Shown in pieces: positions 1 through 8,072 of a stretch of DNA of 64,000 nucleotides. A model generated the notes under the pieces. It was not told the DNA's origin, did not search any database, and saw only the letters and a program-made list of their open reading frames with translations. The stretch is from DSWT01 sp035373625 (lineage in GTDB: Bacteria; Chloroflexota; Anaerolineae; B4-G1; SLSP01). The stretch spans positions 1 through 64,000 of the forward strand of contig DAOSNS010000011.1 of NCBI GenBank assembly GCA_035373625.1, written 5' to 3'. Numbering within the stretch: the stretch's first letter is position 1; each line of letters begins with the position of its first letter. A program made the translations under genes and the position numbers.

Positions 1-66
1 CAGTTTCGTTTTTGTTAAGGTGCCCTCTTTTGTTATGTAAATCTAAACTCAAGTTCAGAATCCAAC

Positions 67-975
67 GTGAAAGAGATCTTCGACAAGTGCCACGAACTGA
101 CCCGCACACGCGGCGACGACATCTTCATCTTCAATCAGTTTGAGGAATTCGGCAACTATCTGTGGCACTATGAAATCACCGGCCATGCTATGGAAGAAGT
201 CTTACAGCAAGTGCTGGGGCCACACGACCATTATGCGGGTGTCGTTTCCAACACCGGTTCCGCCGGGACGATCGCATGCGGTGATTATCTTAAGCAGGTA
301 TTCCCCACCAGCAAGATCGTTGCCAGCGAGGCGCTACAATGTCCCACCCTGTTGTGCAACGGTTTCGGCGCGCACCGCATCGAAGGGATCGGCGACAAGC
401 ACGTACCCTGGATTCACAATGTCAAGAATACCGATGTGGTCACCGCGATTGATGATCAGGCTACCGTCAATTTGATCCGCTTGTTCAACGAACCGGCCGG
501 GCGCGCTTATTTGATCAAACGCGGCGTGCCAGAAACATTGGTCAACAACCTTGACTTGCTGGGCATTTCCAGTGTCGCCAATGTGCTTGGTGCGATCAAG
601 ATGGCAAAATGGTATGAACTCACGGAGAACGATGTCATCCTCACCGTATGGACCGACTCGATGGAACTGTATCGCAGTCGCATTCAAGAACTGCGCGAGG
701 CGTATGGCGAATACACTGAGACCGACGCCGCCGGTGATTATCACCGCTATCTGCTCGGCGAATCCACCGACACCATGATCGAGCTGACATATCCAGAGCG
801 CAAGCGCATCCACAATCTTAAATACTATACCTGGGTCGAGCAACAGGGTAAAACCTATGAAGAAATCCAGGCGCAGTGGTATCAGGACGATTACTGGACG
901 AGCTTCCAGCAGCAGGTGGAGCAGATTGACGCGCTGATCGAGGAATTCAACGCGCGGGTGGGATTATTAAAATAA
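67..975 (+). CDS. PLP-dependent (cysteine-synthase-like) enzyme, N-terminal part missing
   Basis: The 302-residue frame resembles the C-terminal two thirds of a fold-type II pyridoxal-phosphate enzyme of the cysteine synthase/tryptophan synthase beta superfamily. The phosphate-binding loop is visible as SNTGSAGTIACGD near residue 62. The N-terminal region that should carry the Schiff-base lysine is absent. The best start here is GTG 67 with no Shine-Dalgarno. The frame stays open upstream to a stop at 16-18, and the residues just before the GTG (ESN) look like interior protein sequence, so the open frame may simply be broken there. It is therefore either a 5'-truncated or frameshifted gene, or one whose start lies beyond the window edge in another frame. 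Relatives of such PLP proteins are often near purine and selenium-type hydroxylase genes, which fits the molybdenum-hydroxylase operon at 2.4-7.9 kb. Substrate is unknown. Confidence 0.6.
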   Translation: MKEIFDKCHELTRTRGDDIFIFNQFEEFGNYLWHYEITGHAMEEVLQQVLGPHDHYAGVVSNTGSAGTIACGDYLKQVFPTSKIVASEALQCPTLLCNGFGAHRIEGIGDKHVPWIHNVKNTDVVTAIDDQATVNLIRLFNEPAGRAYLIKRGVPETLVNNLDLLGISSVANVLGAIKMAKWYELTENDVILTVWTDSMELYRSRIQELREAYGEYTETDAAGDYHRYLLGESTDTMIELTYPERKRIHNLKYYTWVEQQGKTYEEIQAQWYQDDYWTSFQQQVEQIDALIEEFNARVGLLK

Positions 976-1147
976 CCCTTTTAACCGCAGAATTCGCCGA
1001 GAGCGCGGAGCAATCTTTGATAACTCTGTGGACTTTGTGTTCTGGTCTGAAAATAGCCGGTATTTTCATGCTTTATGGTACGCCTGGGAGCATGGCGACT
1101 GTGGTAAAGTCGCCCCTGTCCTGAAATGCCCCCGGGGCCGGCGACGG

Positions 1148-1175
1148 TTGCACGCCGCGCAGGAATGTGTATACT
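1148..1175 (+). promoter_or_regulatory. Sigma70-type promoter for the glycosyltransferase
   Basis: TTGCAC (1148-1153), a 16-base spacer, then TATACT (1170-1175). The -10 and its downstream bases (TATACTTAAATCAGT) are identical to those in the nadD promoter at 19510. It lies about 130 bases before the glycosyltransferase start. Read by eye; transcription is inferred. Confidence 0.6.
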
Positions 1176-1185
1176 TAAATCAGTC

Positions 1186-1228
1186 AAGCGTCAAACGTCA
1201 AAAGATCACAGCTTGGCGTTTGACGCTT
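1186..1228 (+). other. Perfect 12-bp inverted repeat in the glycosyltransferase leader
   Basis: Arms AAGCGTCAAACG (1186-1197) and CGTTTGACGCTT (1217-1228) are exact reverse complements around a 19-base loop. They begin about ten bases after the -10 box, so the predicted transcript would start with this hairpin. No T tract follows, so it is more likely a 5'-protecting or regulatory structure than a terminator. The rest of 976-1303 holds no gene. Confidence 0.5.
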
Positions 1229-1303
1229 GCTGTGGGGCTAGTTCCTGCTCGGGCCGGTCGCCGACCGTGCCCGCGCAGACCATAATCGGTGTGTGAGGTG
1301 TGT

Positions 1304-2278
1304 ATGAATCCACGATTTTCTGTTGTTGCGCCGGTCTACAATGAAGAACAACTTGTCGAAAAATTCTATCAACGCGTCCGTGCCGTGATGGAGGGTCTGG
1401 GAGAACCCTGGGAACTGGTACTCATCAACGATGGCTGCCGTGACAAATCGCCGGAGCTGATGGATGCCATCTATGCGCAAGACCCGGAGCACGTTGTGGT
1501 CATTCACTTCGCGCGAAACTTCGGGCATCAGATCGCCATTACCGCCGGGATGGATCACGCGCGTGGGGATGCGATCGTCGTCATTGACTCCGACTTGCAG
1601 GATCCGCCGGAGGTTATCCCCGAACTCATTGCTAAATGGCGCGAGGGCTACGAGGTCGTCTACGCGGTGCGCACCGAACGTGAGGGCGAGACGTGGTTCA
1701 AGCTCTTTACCGCACGGCTGTTCTACCGCATCATCCAGGCGCTCACGGACGTTGTTATCCCTATGGAAGCCGGCGACTTTCGCCTGCTGGATCGTAACGC
1801 GCTCGAAGCCCTCAAGCGCATGCGTGAACGGCATCGCTTTGTGCGGGCGATGGTCTCGTGGATCGGCTTCCGACAGACCGGTGTGCCGTACAAACGTCAT
1901 GCCCGCGCTGCCGGCGAGACGAAATACCCGTTCAAGAAAATGTTCCGCCTGGCCCTGGATGCTATCACCGGCTTCTCGTTCTTCCCGTTGAAGCTGACGC
2001 AGTGGGCCGGTCTGGTGGCTGTGATGTTGGGTTTGCTGCTGGCCCTGGTCCTGTTCATCATCCGGCTTGGCGGTGCTGCACCGTTGGCCGGACAGGGACT
2101 CACCGCGAGCCTGGTGCTCTTCATGGGCGGCGTGCAATTGCTGGGCATCGGCATCCTCGGCGAGTACATCGGCCGCATCTATGACGAAGTCCGTGACCGA
2201 CCGCTCTACATTGTGCGAGAGATCAAGGGGCAAGAGTCAGCGAATCGAGAATCAGCGAATGAAAGAATCTGCGAATAA
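1304..2278 (+). CDS. GtrB/DPM1-like family 2 glycosyltransferase
   Basis: A 324-residue membrane glycosyltransferase that would transfer a sugar from a nucleotide donor to a polyprenyl phosphate on the cytoplasmic face, providing lipid-linked sugar for cell-surface glycosylation. The N-terminal GT-A domain starts with FSVVAPVYNEE and contains LVLINDGCRD and the acidic IVVIDSDLQDPPE nucleotide/metal site near residue 95. Two membrane helices follow (about 225-250 and 260-285), then GEYIGRIYDEVRDRP, typical of the GtrB/YfdH/ArnC group. ATG 1304 is chosen over the in-frame GTG 1289 because GAGG lies five bases before it. The last dozen residues are encoded within a repeated CAGCGAAT-rich tract, so the natural C terminus was probably extended by repeat sequence. 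It is followed by the hydroxylase operon, with no obvious functional link. Confidence 0.88.
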   Translation: MNPRFSVVAPVYNEEQLVEKFYQRVRAVMEGLGEPWELVLINDGCRDKSPELMDAIYAQDPEHVVVIHFARNFGHQIAITAGMDHARGDAIVVIDSDLQDPPEVIPELIAKWREGYEVVYAVRTEREGETWFKLFTARLFYRIIQALTDVVIPMEAGDFRLLDRNALEALKRMRERHRFVRAMVSWIGFRQTGVPYKRHARAAGETKYPFKKMFRLALDAITGFSFFPLKLTQWAGLVAVMLGLLLALVLFIIRLGGAAPLAGQGLTASLVLFMGGVQLLGIGILGEYIGRIYDEVRDRPLYIVREIKGQESANRESANERICE

Positions 2279-2295
2279 CTCGTCATTCGCTGATT
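2250..2295 (+). terminator. 13-bp inverted repeat at the end of the glycosyltransferase gene
   Basis: AATCAGCGAATGA (2250-2262) and TCATTCGCTGATT (2283-2295) pair perfectly around the stop codon. There is no T run, so termination is only possible; it could instead stabilise the 3' end. Confidence 0.35.
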
Positions 2296-2315
2296 TACTG
2301 ATTCGCCCATTCGCT

Positions 2316-2369
2316 CATTCGCCATTTGCCATTCGCCATTTGCCATTTGCCATTCGCCATTTGCCATTT
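2316..2369. repeat. Heptanucleotide tandem repeat (CATTYGC)n
   Basis: Seven complete units plus a partial one alternate CATTCGC and CATTTGC without interruption, ending 17 bases before the ATG of the next gene. Its unit length is not a multiple of three, and it occupies the 5' untranslated region of the hydroxylase operon. Related ATTCGCC-rich sequence recurs at 20306-20345. Confidence 0.8.
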
Positions 2370-2386
2370 AGAATTCGAGGTTTCCT

Positions 2387-3829
2387 ATGACCCTCTGGGA
2401 TGTTTACTACACTGTAACCAGTTTGGATGATGCCGTCCGATTGCTGCGTGAGCACAAAGAGAGCGCGCGCATTATGGCCGGCGGCACCGATCTGCTCATC
2501 GAGATCCAGAACAAAGTGCGCACGCCGACCGTGCTTATTGACGTGACGCGGGCGGGGGGATTGGATGAAATCCGCCTGGGACTCGATGGCTTGATTCACA
2601 TTGGGCCGATGGTGACGCATGCGCAAGCCGCGGCCTCACCGTTGTTGCAGGAACAGGCGCTGCCCCTGGCGCAGGCTTGCTGGTGGGTGGGCGCGCCTGC
2701 GCTCCGCAATCGGGGCACCATCGTGGGAAACCTTGTCACCGCCTCTCCCGCCAACGACACCATCACGGCCCTGCGCGCTTTGCGTGCCAGTCTGGCGCTG
2801 CGCAGCGAGCGCGGCGACCGGATTGTTCCTCTTTCCGATTTCTATACCGGCGTCCGCCGCACGGTGATGGAACCGGACGAGATGGTGGTGGATGTGATGT
2901 TCGCCCCGCTCACCGCGAACCAGCGTGGTGTGTATCTCAAATTGGGATTGCGGCGCGTCCTGGCGATTGCCGTCACCAACGTTGCCATTGTCTTGACGTT
3001 TGACGACGCCCAGAATGTGACCGGCGCGCGCATCGCCCTGGGCAGCGTCGCCCCGACCATCATCCGCGCGTCGGAGGCTGAGGCTGCTTTGAAAGGCGCA
3101 CCGCTCGACGCCGGGCGCATCGCGGAGGCCGCCCGACGCGCCGCGCAGGCTGCCCGTCCTATTGATGATGTGCGCGGCTCGGCCTGGTTCCGCACCGAGG
3201 AGGTAAGCGCGCTTGTTCAGCGTGGCCTGGAGGCCATCCAGATGGATGACACGCGCCTGGGTCTGCCGGACCCTGAGACGATGGTGCGCTTGGGAGGCAA
3301 AGCCAAACGTCAGCCCAAACTCTGCGGACCGACCATCGCGCATCATACCAACGGTGACGAACCCATTCAGTGCGTCGTCAACGGTGAGAATGTCTCGGTG
3401 CAGGGGGCCAACGGCAAAACGTTGCTGCGTATGTTGCGCGAAGACCTGGGATTGACCGGCGCCAAACCCGGCTGCGAGGAAGGCGAATGTGGCGCCTGTA
3501 CCATCTGGCTTGACGGTATGGCGACACTCGCCTGTCTCACGCCCGCTCCCCGCGCCCACGGGGCACGGATCACCACCATCGAGGGGTTGAGCAAAGACGG
3601 TCAGCTTCACCCTGTACAAGAGGCATTTATCAAAGAGGACGCCGTCCAATGTGGCTACTGCACCCCCGGCTTCGTAATGAGCGCGGCAAAGTTGCTGGAA
3701 GAAATCCCCCATCCCACACAGGAACAGATCAAGACTGCCCTCAGTGGCAATCTCTGCCGTTGCACTGGCTACTACAAGATCATCCGTGCTGTCGAAGCCG
3801 CGGCAGCTTCGGAGTCGAGAGGGGTCTGA
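2387..3829 (+). CDS. Fused FAD-binding and [2Fe-2S] subunit of a molybdenum hydroxylase
   Basis: This 480-residue protein joins two electron-transfer subunits that are usually separate in xanthine dehydrogenase/CO-dehydrogenase-type enzymes. Residues 1-290 form a CoxM-like FAD domain (AGGTDLLIEIQ near 28, RNRGTIVGN near 106). Residues about 320-480 are the small iron-sulfur subunit: a plant-type cluster in CEEGECGAC (near 363) and an alpha-helical-domain cluster in CGYCTPGF (near 422) with CRCTGY (near 458). Electrons would pass from the molybdenum site on the product of 5667-7892 through both clusters to FAD. ATG 2387 has CGAGG six bases upstream, directly after the heptamer repeat. A 15-codon frame starting at 3831 follows immediately and looks like a leftover rather than a gene. 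Confidence 0.9.
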   Translation: MTLWDVYYTVTSLDDAVRLLREHKESARIMAGGTDLLIEIQNKVRTPTVLIDVTRAGGLDEIRLGLDGLIHIGPMVTHAQAAASPLLQEQALPLAQACWWVGAPALRNRGTIVGNLVTASPANDTITALRALRASLALRSERGDRIVPLSDFYTGVRRTVMEPDEMVVDVMFAPLTANQRGVYLKLGLRRVLAIAVTNVAIVLTFDDAQNVTGARIALGSVAPTIIRASEAEAALKGAPLDAGRIAEAARRAAQAARPIDDVRGSAWFRTEEVSALVQRGLEAIQMDDTRLGLPDPETMVRLGGKAKRQPKLCGPTIAHHTNGDEPIQCVVNGENVSVQGANGKTLLRMLREDLGLTGAKPGCEEGECGACTIWLDGMATLACLTPAPRAHGARITTIEGLSKDGQLHPVQEAFIKEDAVQCGYCTPGFVMSAAKLLEEIPHPTQEQIKTALSGNLCRCTGYYKIIRAVEAAAASESRGV

Positions 3830-3884
3830 GATGACAACCGTGGTTGCTGTTCCCCGGACACGTTGGAGAGATTTTTAAGTAGCG

Positions 3885-5612
3885 ATGAAGCGCAAAGTCC
3901 CCCAAAAAGGCGCGGATGCCATTACCCTGTATACCCGCACATACTATTCACTGCTGCGGACCACCAATGTTGTGCAAATCCGCTCGCTGGAAGAGACCTA
4001 CATGGGTATGCAATCTTCACTGCATACGGCGTCCGCCAAGCAAAAGCCGGATATGGCGGCTTTCATCTACGGTAGCCTGCGTCTGCCGCGCTGCATCCTG
4101 GAGACACGGCTGGTCATCCTCGGCCAAAGCCAGGAGGTCTTCCAGCAACGTGGCTATCCCGACGTGGAATCCTGGCAACCCGTTGCCGCCCAGGCACGCC
4201 GACGGCGCATGTTTTTCGACGGTCGGGGGATTCTGGCGGCCTACATTGCCAGCATCTCCGATGTTGATGACCTGGTGCCCATCCTGACGGCCTTCCAGAT
4301 CGAATGGAATAAGATGCACGATCTGATCGGCTTGCAGGCCGGGCTATCTGAGCGATTGCAAGCCTGGGCTACGAGCGGTGGCGCGCCGGACCCCGCGCTT
4401 ATGGAGGAAACACGCACCGTTCTACGGCTTTCAGCGAAAGACTGGCAACGTTTGGAGCAAGCGTGGGATGTGGATTTCCCTTGCCTTTTGTATCATATTG
4501 CCGCAAGACGGCAGCGCCTTACCATTCGCCTGCTGGCCGGCTCATACATTGCTTATCGGCGGGCCACGCAACAGTGGTGGGATCGTGTCAGGCAATACGT
4601 GCCCTTCGATCTCTCCGCGCGTCCCACCTACTTTGTTTCCAGCAACACCCACAGCCTGGTGAACATGCTCACCGGTTTCGCCTTGCGCCACGAAGCGGAA
4701 TTGCTGGCCTATCTGGAATCAGGAGCCGATCCCGCCTTGTATTACGAAGCGCAGCGCATCCGTCAACATGAAGTGCCGAGCAATTGGGCGAACTTCTTGT
4801 ATTATACGCTCAGGAAGTATCTCGCTTCACCCGAAGGTCAGACTTTGCGTGAGGCGCGGCGGCAATATGAGATCGAGCACGGCATCATCCGCATCCCCAG
4901 CCAGCACACCTTTGATCTGGAAGTTCAGGTTATCGAGCTGGCGCGCCTGAATGTCGCCGACGTTGACCCTCGACTGCGCGATCTCCCGTTGGACGCCCTG
5001 GGTCACAGCAACGCTATCATCCTCAACATTGACTATCCCCTGGGTTTTGCGGCTTATCACCTGCTGACGCGGTTGGCGGTCAATGTGGGGGAATTGCGCG
5101 GCGCGTATATCATCGGCAAAGCCGCTACCCTCAATGGGCGCATCGGCGATGTGTTGATCCCCAACACCGTCTATGATGAACATTCCCGTAATACCTATTT
5201 GTTCAACAATGTCTTCACCGCGCAAGATGTCGCGCCCTATATCGTCTACGGTGATGTGCTGGACAATCAACGTGCCATCAGCGTGCATGGCACCTTTCTC
5301 CAGAATCGTCAGTACATGGAGGGCTTTCTGGATGCCGGTTACACAGACGTGGAGATGGAATCCGGGCCATACCTTTCCGCCTTCTATGAATTCGTCCGCC
5401 CGCGCCGCTATCCCACCAACGAATTGGTCAACCTCTACACCGTCCCCTTTGAGATCGGCATCTTGCACTATGCCTCCGATACGCCGATGAGCAAAGGCAA
5501 AAATCTCGGCGCGCAAAGTATGTCCTATTTCGGGATGGATCCGACCTACGCCAGCACCGTGACTGTGCTGCGGCGGATTTTGCAGTTGGAGATGAGTATC
5601 AGGTTGTCTTAG
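3885..5612 (+). CDS. Uncharacterised protein (DUF6909-like) with nucleoside-phosphorylase-like C-terminal half
   Basis: A 575-residue cytoplasmic protein without signal peptide or membrane helices. The N-terminal half (about 1-350) is mostly helical and unassigned; it contains conserved-looking blocks such as YYSLLRTTNVVQIRSLEE and FIYGSLRLP that I associate, from memory, with the DUF6909 family. The C-terminal part (about 395-575) reads like the phosphorylase/hydrolase fold of purine nucleoside and uridine phosphorylases: GKAATLNGRIGDVLIP, then DVLDNQRAISVHGTFLQN, then VEMESGPYLSAFYE, where the family keeps a ribose-binding Met-Glu pair. It lies between the electron-transfer and molybdopterin subunits of the hydroxylase, so a role in releasing or sensing purine bases is a reasonable inference. 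The SD (GGAGA) is about 13 bases from the ATG, which is weak. No reaction is established. Confidence 0.7.
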   Translation: MKRKVPQKGADAITLYTRTYYSLLRTTNVVQIRSLEETYMGMQSSLHTASAKQKPDMAAFIYGSLRLPRCILETRLVILGQSQEVFQQRGYPDVESWQPVAAQARRRRMFFDGRGILAAYIASISDVDDLVPILTAFQIEWNKMHDLIGLQAGLSERLQAWATSGGAPDPALMEETRTVLRLSAKDWQRLEQAWDVDFPCLLYHIAARRQRLTIRLLAGSYIAYRRATQQWWDRVRQYVPFDLSARPTYFVSSNTHSLVNMLTGFALRHEAELLAYLESGADPALYYEAQRIRQHEVPSNWANFLYYTLRKYLASPEGQTLREARRQYEIEHGIIRIPSQHTFDLEVQVIELARLNVADVDPRLRDLPLDALGHSNAIILNIDYPLGFAAYHLLTRLAVNVGELRGAYIIGKAATLNGRIGDVLIPNTVYDEHSRNTYLFNNVFTAQDVAPYIVYGDVLDNQRAISVHGTFLQNRQYMEGFLDAGYTDVEMESGPYLSAFYEFVRPRRYPTNELVNLYTVPFEIGILHYASDTPMSKGKNLGAQSMSYFGMDPTYASTVTVLRRILQLEMSIRLS

Positions 5613-5666
5613 AAGAGCCGTTAGATATAGTGCAATTGTTGAATATCCTGGAACAGGAGATTCCCT

Positions 5667-7892
5667 ATGAAATATAACATCGTCGGTCAATCTGTCCCTC
5701 GTATTGACGCCCGTGCGAAAGTGAGCGGTGAAGCGCCGTACCCCGGCGATATTGTGATGGAAGGTATGCTGGCCATGAAGCTGTTGTTCGCCGGCCGACC
5801 CCACGCGCGCGTGCTCCACGTGGACACAACGGCGGCGGAAGCGCTGCCGGGCGTGGTCGCCGTGTTCACTTCAAAAGATGTGCCGGTGAACGAGTACGGT
5901 CTGCAATACCCGGATCAACCGGTGCTTTGTGGCCCCTGTGCCAAAGAGGGTGCAGACGTTGTGCGTTTCGTCGGTGACCAGGTAGCCGCCGTGGTGGCCG
6001 AGACGGAGGAGATTGCCGCGCAAGCCGTGGCGCTGATCAACGTCACATACGAAGACTTGCCCGTCATCTCCGACCCACGCGACGCGCTCAAGCCGGATGC
6101 GCCGCGCCTGCATCCGGCCTATCCCGGCATCGCCATTCACCCGGAGCTGGTCTTTGACGGCAATATCGCTTCACGGCATCGCATCAACCGGGGCGATGTG
6201 GATGCCGCGCTCGAACAGGCCGATGTGGTCGTCGAAGCGGAATACGAGATTCCCGGCCAGGAACATGCCTACCTGCAACCGGAAGCCGGCCTGGCTTATG
6301 TGGACGAAGAGGAGCGCGTCACGGTCATCGTGGCCGGGCAATGGGCGCATGAAGACCGCGCGCAAATCGCCCACGCTCTGGCGCTGCCAGAGGAGCGCGT
6401 GCGCGTCATCTACCCGGCAATCGGTGGCGCGTTTGGCGGACGTGAGGATATGTCCGTGCAGATCGTACTGGCGCTGGCGGCATTGAAGCTGCGCCGACCG
6501 GTCAAGATCGTGTGGAGCCGCCGCGAATCCATTATCGGACACCACAAACGCCATCGCGCCTTCGCCCGCGCGCGCTGGGCCGCCACTAAAGACGGCGACC
6601 TGCTGGCAGCGGAGACGCAGGTGATCGCCGATGCCGGGGCCTATGTCTACACGACCAATAAGGTTATGGGCAATCTGTTGTTGACCTGTAACGGCCCATA
6701 TCGGATTCCTAACGTCAAGACTGAGGTGCTCGGCGTCTACACCAATAATATCCCCGGCGGCGCCTTTCGGGGATTCGGTGCGCCGCAGGGCAACTTCATC
6801 GCCGAATCGCAGATGAACAAGCTGGCCGAGGTCTTGCACATGGACCCGGTGGAACTGCGGCTGCGCAACCTCATCGGCCCCGGCGACCCCATGCCCTGGG
6901 GCAGGCCGCTTCCCGATGATGCCCGGGGTTTGAAACAAGCCTTGATTGCGGCGGCCAAGGCGCTGGGTTGGGAAAAAACCGACGCCGGCTGGCGCGCGCC
7001 GACCACAGAAGCCGGGCACGGTGTGGGTATTGCGCTGGGCTTCAAGAACATCGGCTACTCCTTTGGCTATCAGGAGAACGCCTGGGCGGCTATTGAGTTG
7101 CGCGGGGATACCGATATTGACGAAGCCATTGTCTATGCGGCCAGCTCTGATGTGGGGCAGGGTACCCGTACCGTCATCTGCCAGATGGCGGCGGAAGCTC
7201 TCTCGCTCCCCTTCGACAAAGTACGTCTCGAAGCGGCGGACACGGCCATTACCGGCAGCGCCGGCTCGTGCTCGGCCTCGCGGATGACGTTTATGATCGG
7301 CAATGCCGTGCGCGGTGCGGCAGCCGCAGCGTTGGAAAAATGGCGGGATGAGGAGGAACGTCCGGCCAAAGCCGAATACACCTACCTGGCGCCCAAAACT
7401 ACGCAGATTGATCCATACACCGGTGATGGCGATCCTAACTTTGCTTACGGCTACGTTGCCATTGCTGCCGAGGTCATCGTTGACCTGCGCACCGGCGAAT
7501 GTACCTATCCACGGATTGCCTGCGCCAACGACGTGGGGCAAGCCATCAACCCGCGCATGCTCGAAGGGCAGATTGAAGGCGGTGTGGTGCAGGCGCTCGG
7601 TTGGGCCACAACGGAAAACTTCGTCCAGCGCGATGGCTACCCGCTGACCAACACCCTGAGCACCTACCTCATCCCTACCATCGAGGACATCCCGCAGCGT
7701 GTGATCCCGATCATCATCGAGAACGCGGCCCCCAACGGCCCCTGGAGCGCGCGTGGCATGGGCGAAATGCCGTTCCTTGCCGTTGCCGCAGCCGTCCATC
7801 ACGCGCTGCGCAACGCAACCGGCGTGTGGTACAACCGCTTCCCATTCACCGTGGAGCGGGTGCTACGGGGATTGCGTGGGAGGAACCTGTGA
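5667..7892 (+). CDS. Molybdopterin-binding catalytic subunit, xanthine dehydrogenase family
   Basis: A 741-residue catalytic subunit that binds the molybdopterin cofactor and hydroxylates a heterocycle or aldehyde. Visible cofactor/active-site blocks are GGAFGGRED near 253, FRGFGAPQGNF near 368 and the C-terminal GMGEMPFLAVAAAVHHAL near 698, whose Glu matches the general base of the family. The Glu after GGR and the Arg in FRGFG match the two purine-binding residues of bovine xanthine oxidase, supporting a purine-type substrate. The AYRCSFR loop of aerobic CO dehydrogenases is absent. With the fused subunit at 2387 it makes a complete enzyme; no XdhC-type maturation gene is visible. ATG 5667 follows CAGGAGA. 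Its stop overlaps the next start (GTGA). Confidence 0.88.
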   Translation: MKYNIVGQSVPRIDARAKVSGEAPYPGDIVMEGMLAMKLLFAGRPHARVLHVDTTAAEALPGVVAVFTSKDVPVNEYGLQYPDQPVLCGPCAKEGADVVRFVGDQVAAVVAETEEIAAQAVALINVTYEDLPVISDPRDALKPDAPRLHPAYPGIAIHPELVFDGNIASRHRINRGDVDAALEQADVVVEAEYEIPGQEHAYLQPEAGLAYVDEEERVTVIVAGQWAHEDRAQIAHALALPEERVRVIYPAIGGAFGGREDMSVQIVLALAALKLRRPVKIVWSRRESIIGHHKRHRAFARARWAATKDGDLLAAETQVIADAGAYVYTTNKVMGNLLLTCNGPYRIPNVKTEVLGVYTNNIPGGAFRGFGAPQGNFIAESQMNKLAEVLHMDPVELRLRNLIGPGDPMPWGRPLPDDARGLKQALIAAAKALGWEKTDAGWRAPTTEAGHGVGIALGFKNIGYSFGYQENAWAAIELRGDTDIDEAIVYAASSDVGQGTRTVICQMAAEALSLPFDKVRLEAADTAITGSAGSCSASRMTFMIGNAVRGAAAAALEKWRDEEERPAKAEYTYLAPKTTQIDPYTGDGDPNFAYGYVAIAAEVIVDLRTGECTYPRIACANDVGQAINPRMLEGQIEGGVVQALGWATTENFVQRDGYPLTNTLSTYLIPTIEDIPQRVIPIIIENAAPNGPWSARGMGEMPFLAVAAAVHHALRNATGVWYNRFPFTVERVLRGLRGRNL

Positions 7893-8047
7893 ACCGTTAC
7901 CGGGATTGGTTCGAACAGGCAAAACGTGACCTGAAGCGTGCTCAACTGGATATCCACACGGAACTGCCACAGGCATTAGCGCATAACCCCTTCATCCAAC
8001 ATGCCTGGGCCGAAAGTCTCCCCTTGCTTCCCGGAGATAGGGATTAG
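7889..8047 (+). pseudogene. Remnant of a HEPN-domain protein
   Basis: A 52-codon frame starting at GTG 7889, overlapping the hydroxylase stop by four bases and preceded by GGGAGGAA. Its first residues, NRYRDWFEQAKRDLKRAQLD, match the opening helix of HEPN domains found in MNT/HEPN toxin-antitoxin pairs. The remaining 30 residues do not continue the domain and the RxxxxH catalytic motif is missing. It is probably a truncated relic translated by coupling, not a functional toxin. Confidence 0.5.
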
Positions 8048-8072
8048 TATCTATTTCCAGTTCCTAATCCCT
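8039..8072. terminator. Hairpin between convergent genes
   Basis: AGGGATTAG (8039-8047) and CTAATCCCT (8064-8072) pair perfectly around a 16-base loop and cover the stops of both converging genes. It could end transcription in both directions, though neither side has a strong T run. The same GGGATTAG/CTAATCCC arms recur at 13991-14023. Confidence 0.4.

Noticed and set aside
976..1303. A small RNA or tRNA in the first intergenic region
   Set aside because: No cloverleaf or terminator with T run is present; only the promoter and the leader hairpin can be supported.
3831..3878. 15-codon frame (MTTVVAVPRTRWRDF) after the fused hydroxylase subunit
   Set aside because: Too short, without family resemblance; it may be a relic of a deletion but cannot be supported as a gene.
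6171..7802. Long minus-strand open frame (543 codons) opposite the molybdenum subunit
   Set aside because: It is the antisense shadow of a GC-rich gene with strong family motifs; its translation has no recognisable domain and no ribosome site.
5667..7892. Aerobic CO dehydrogenase large subunit
   Set aside because: The AYRCSFR copper-loop signature is absent; the FRGFGAPQ loop is of the xanthine dehydrogenase type.
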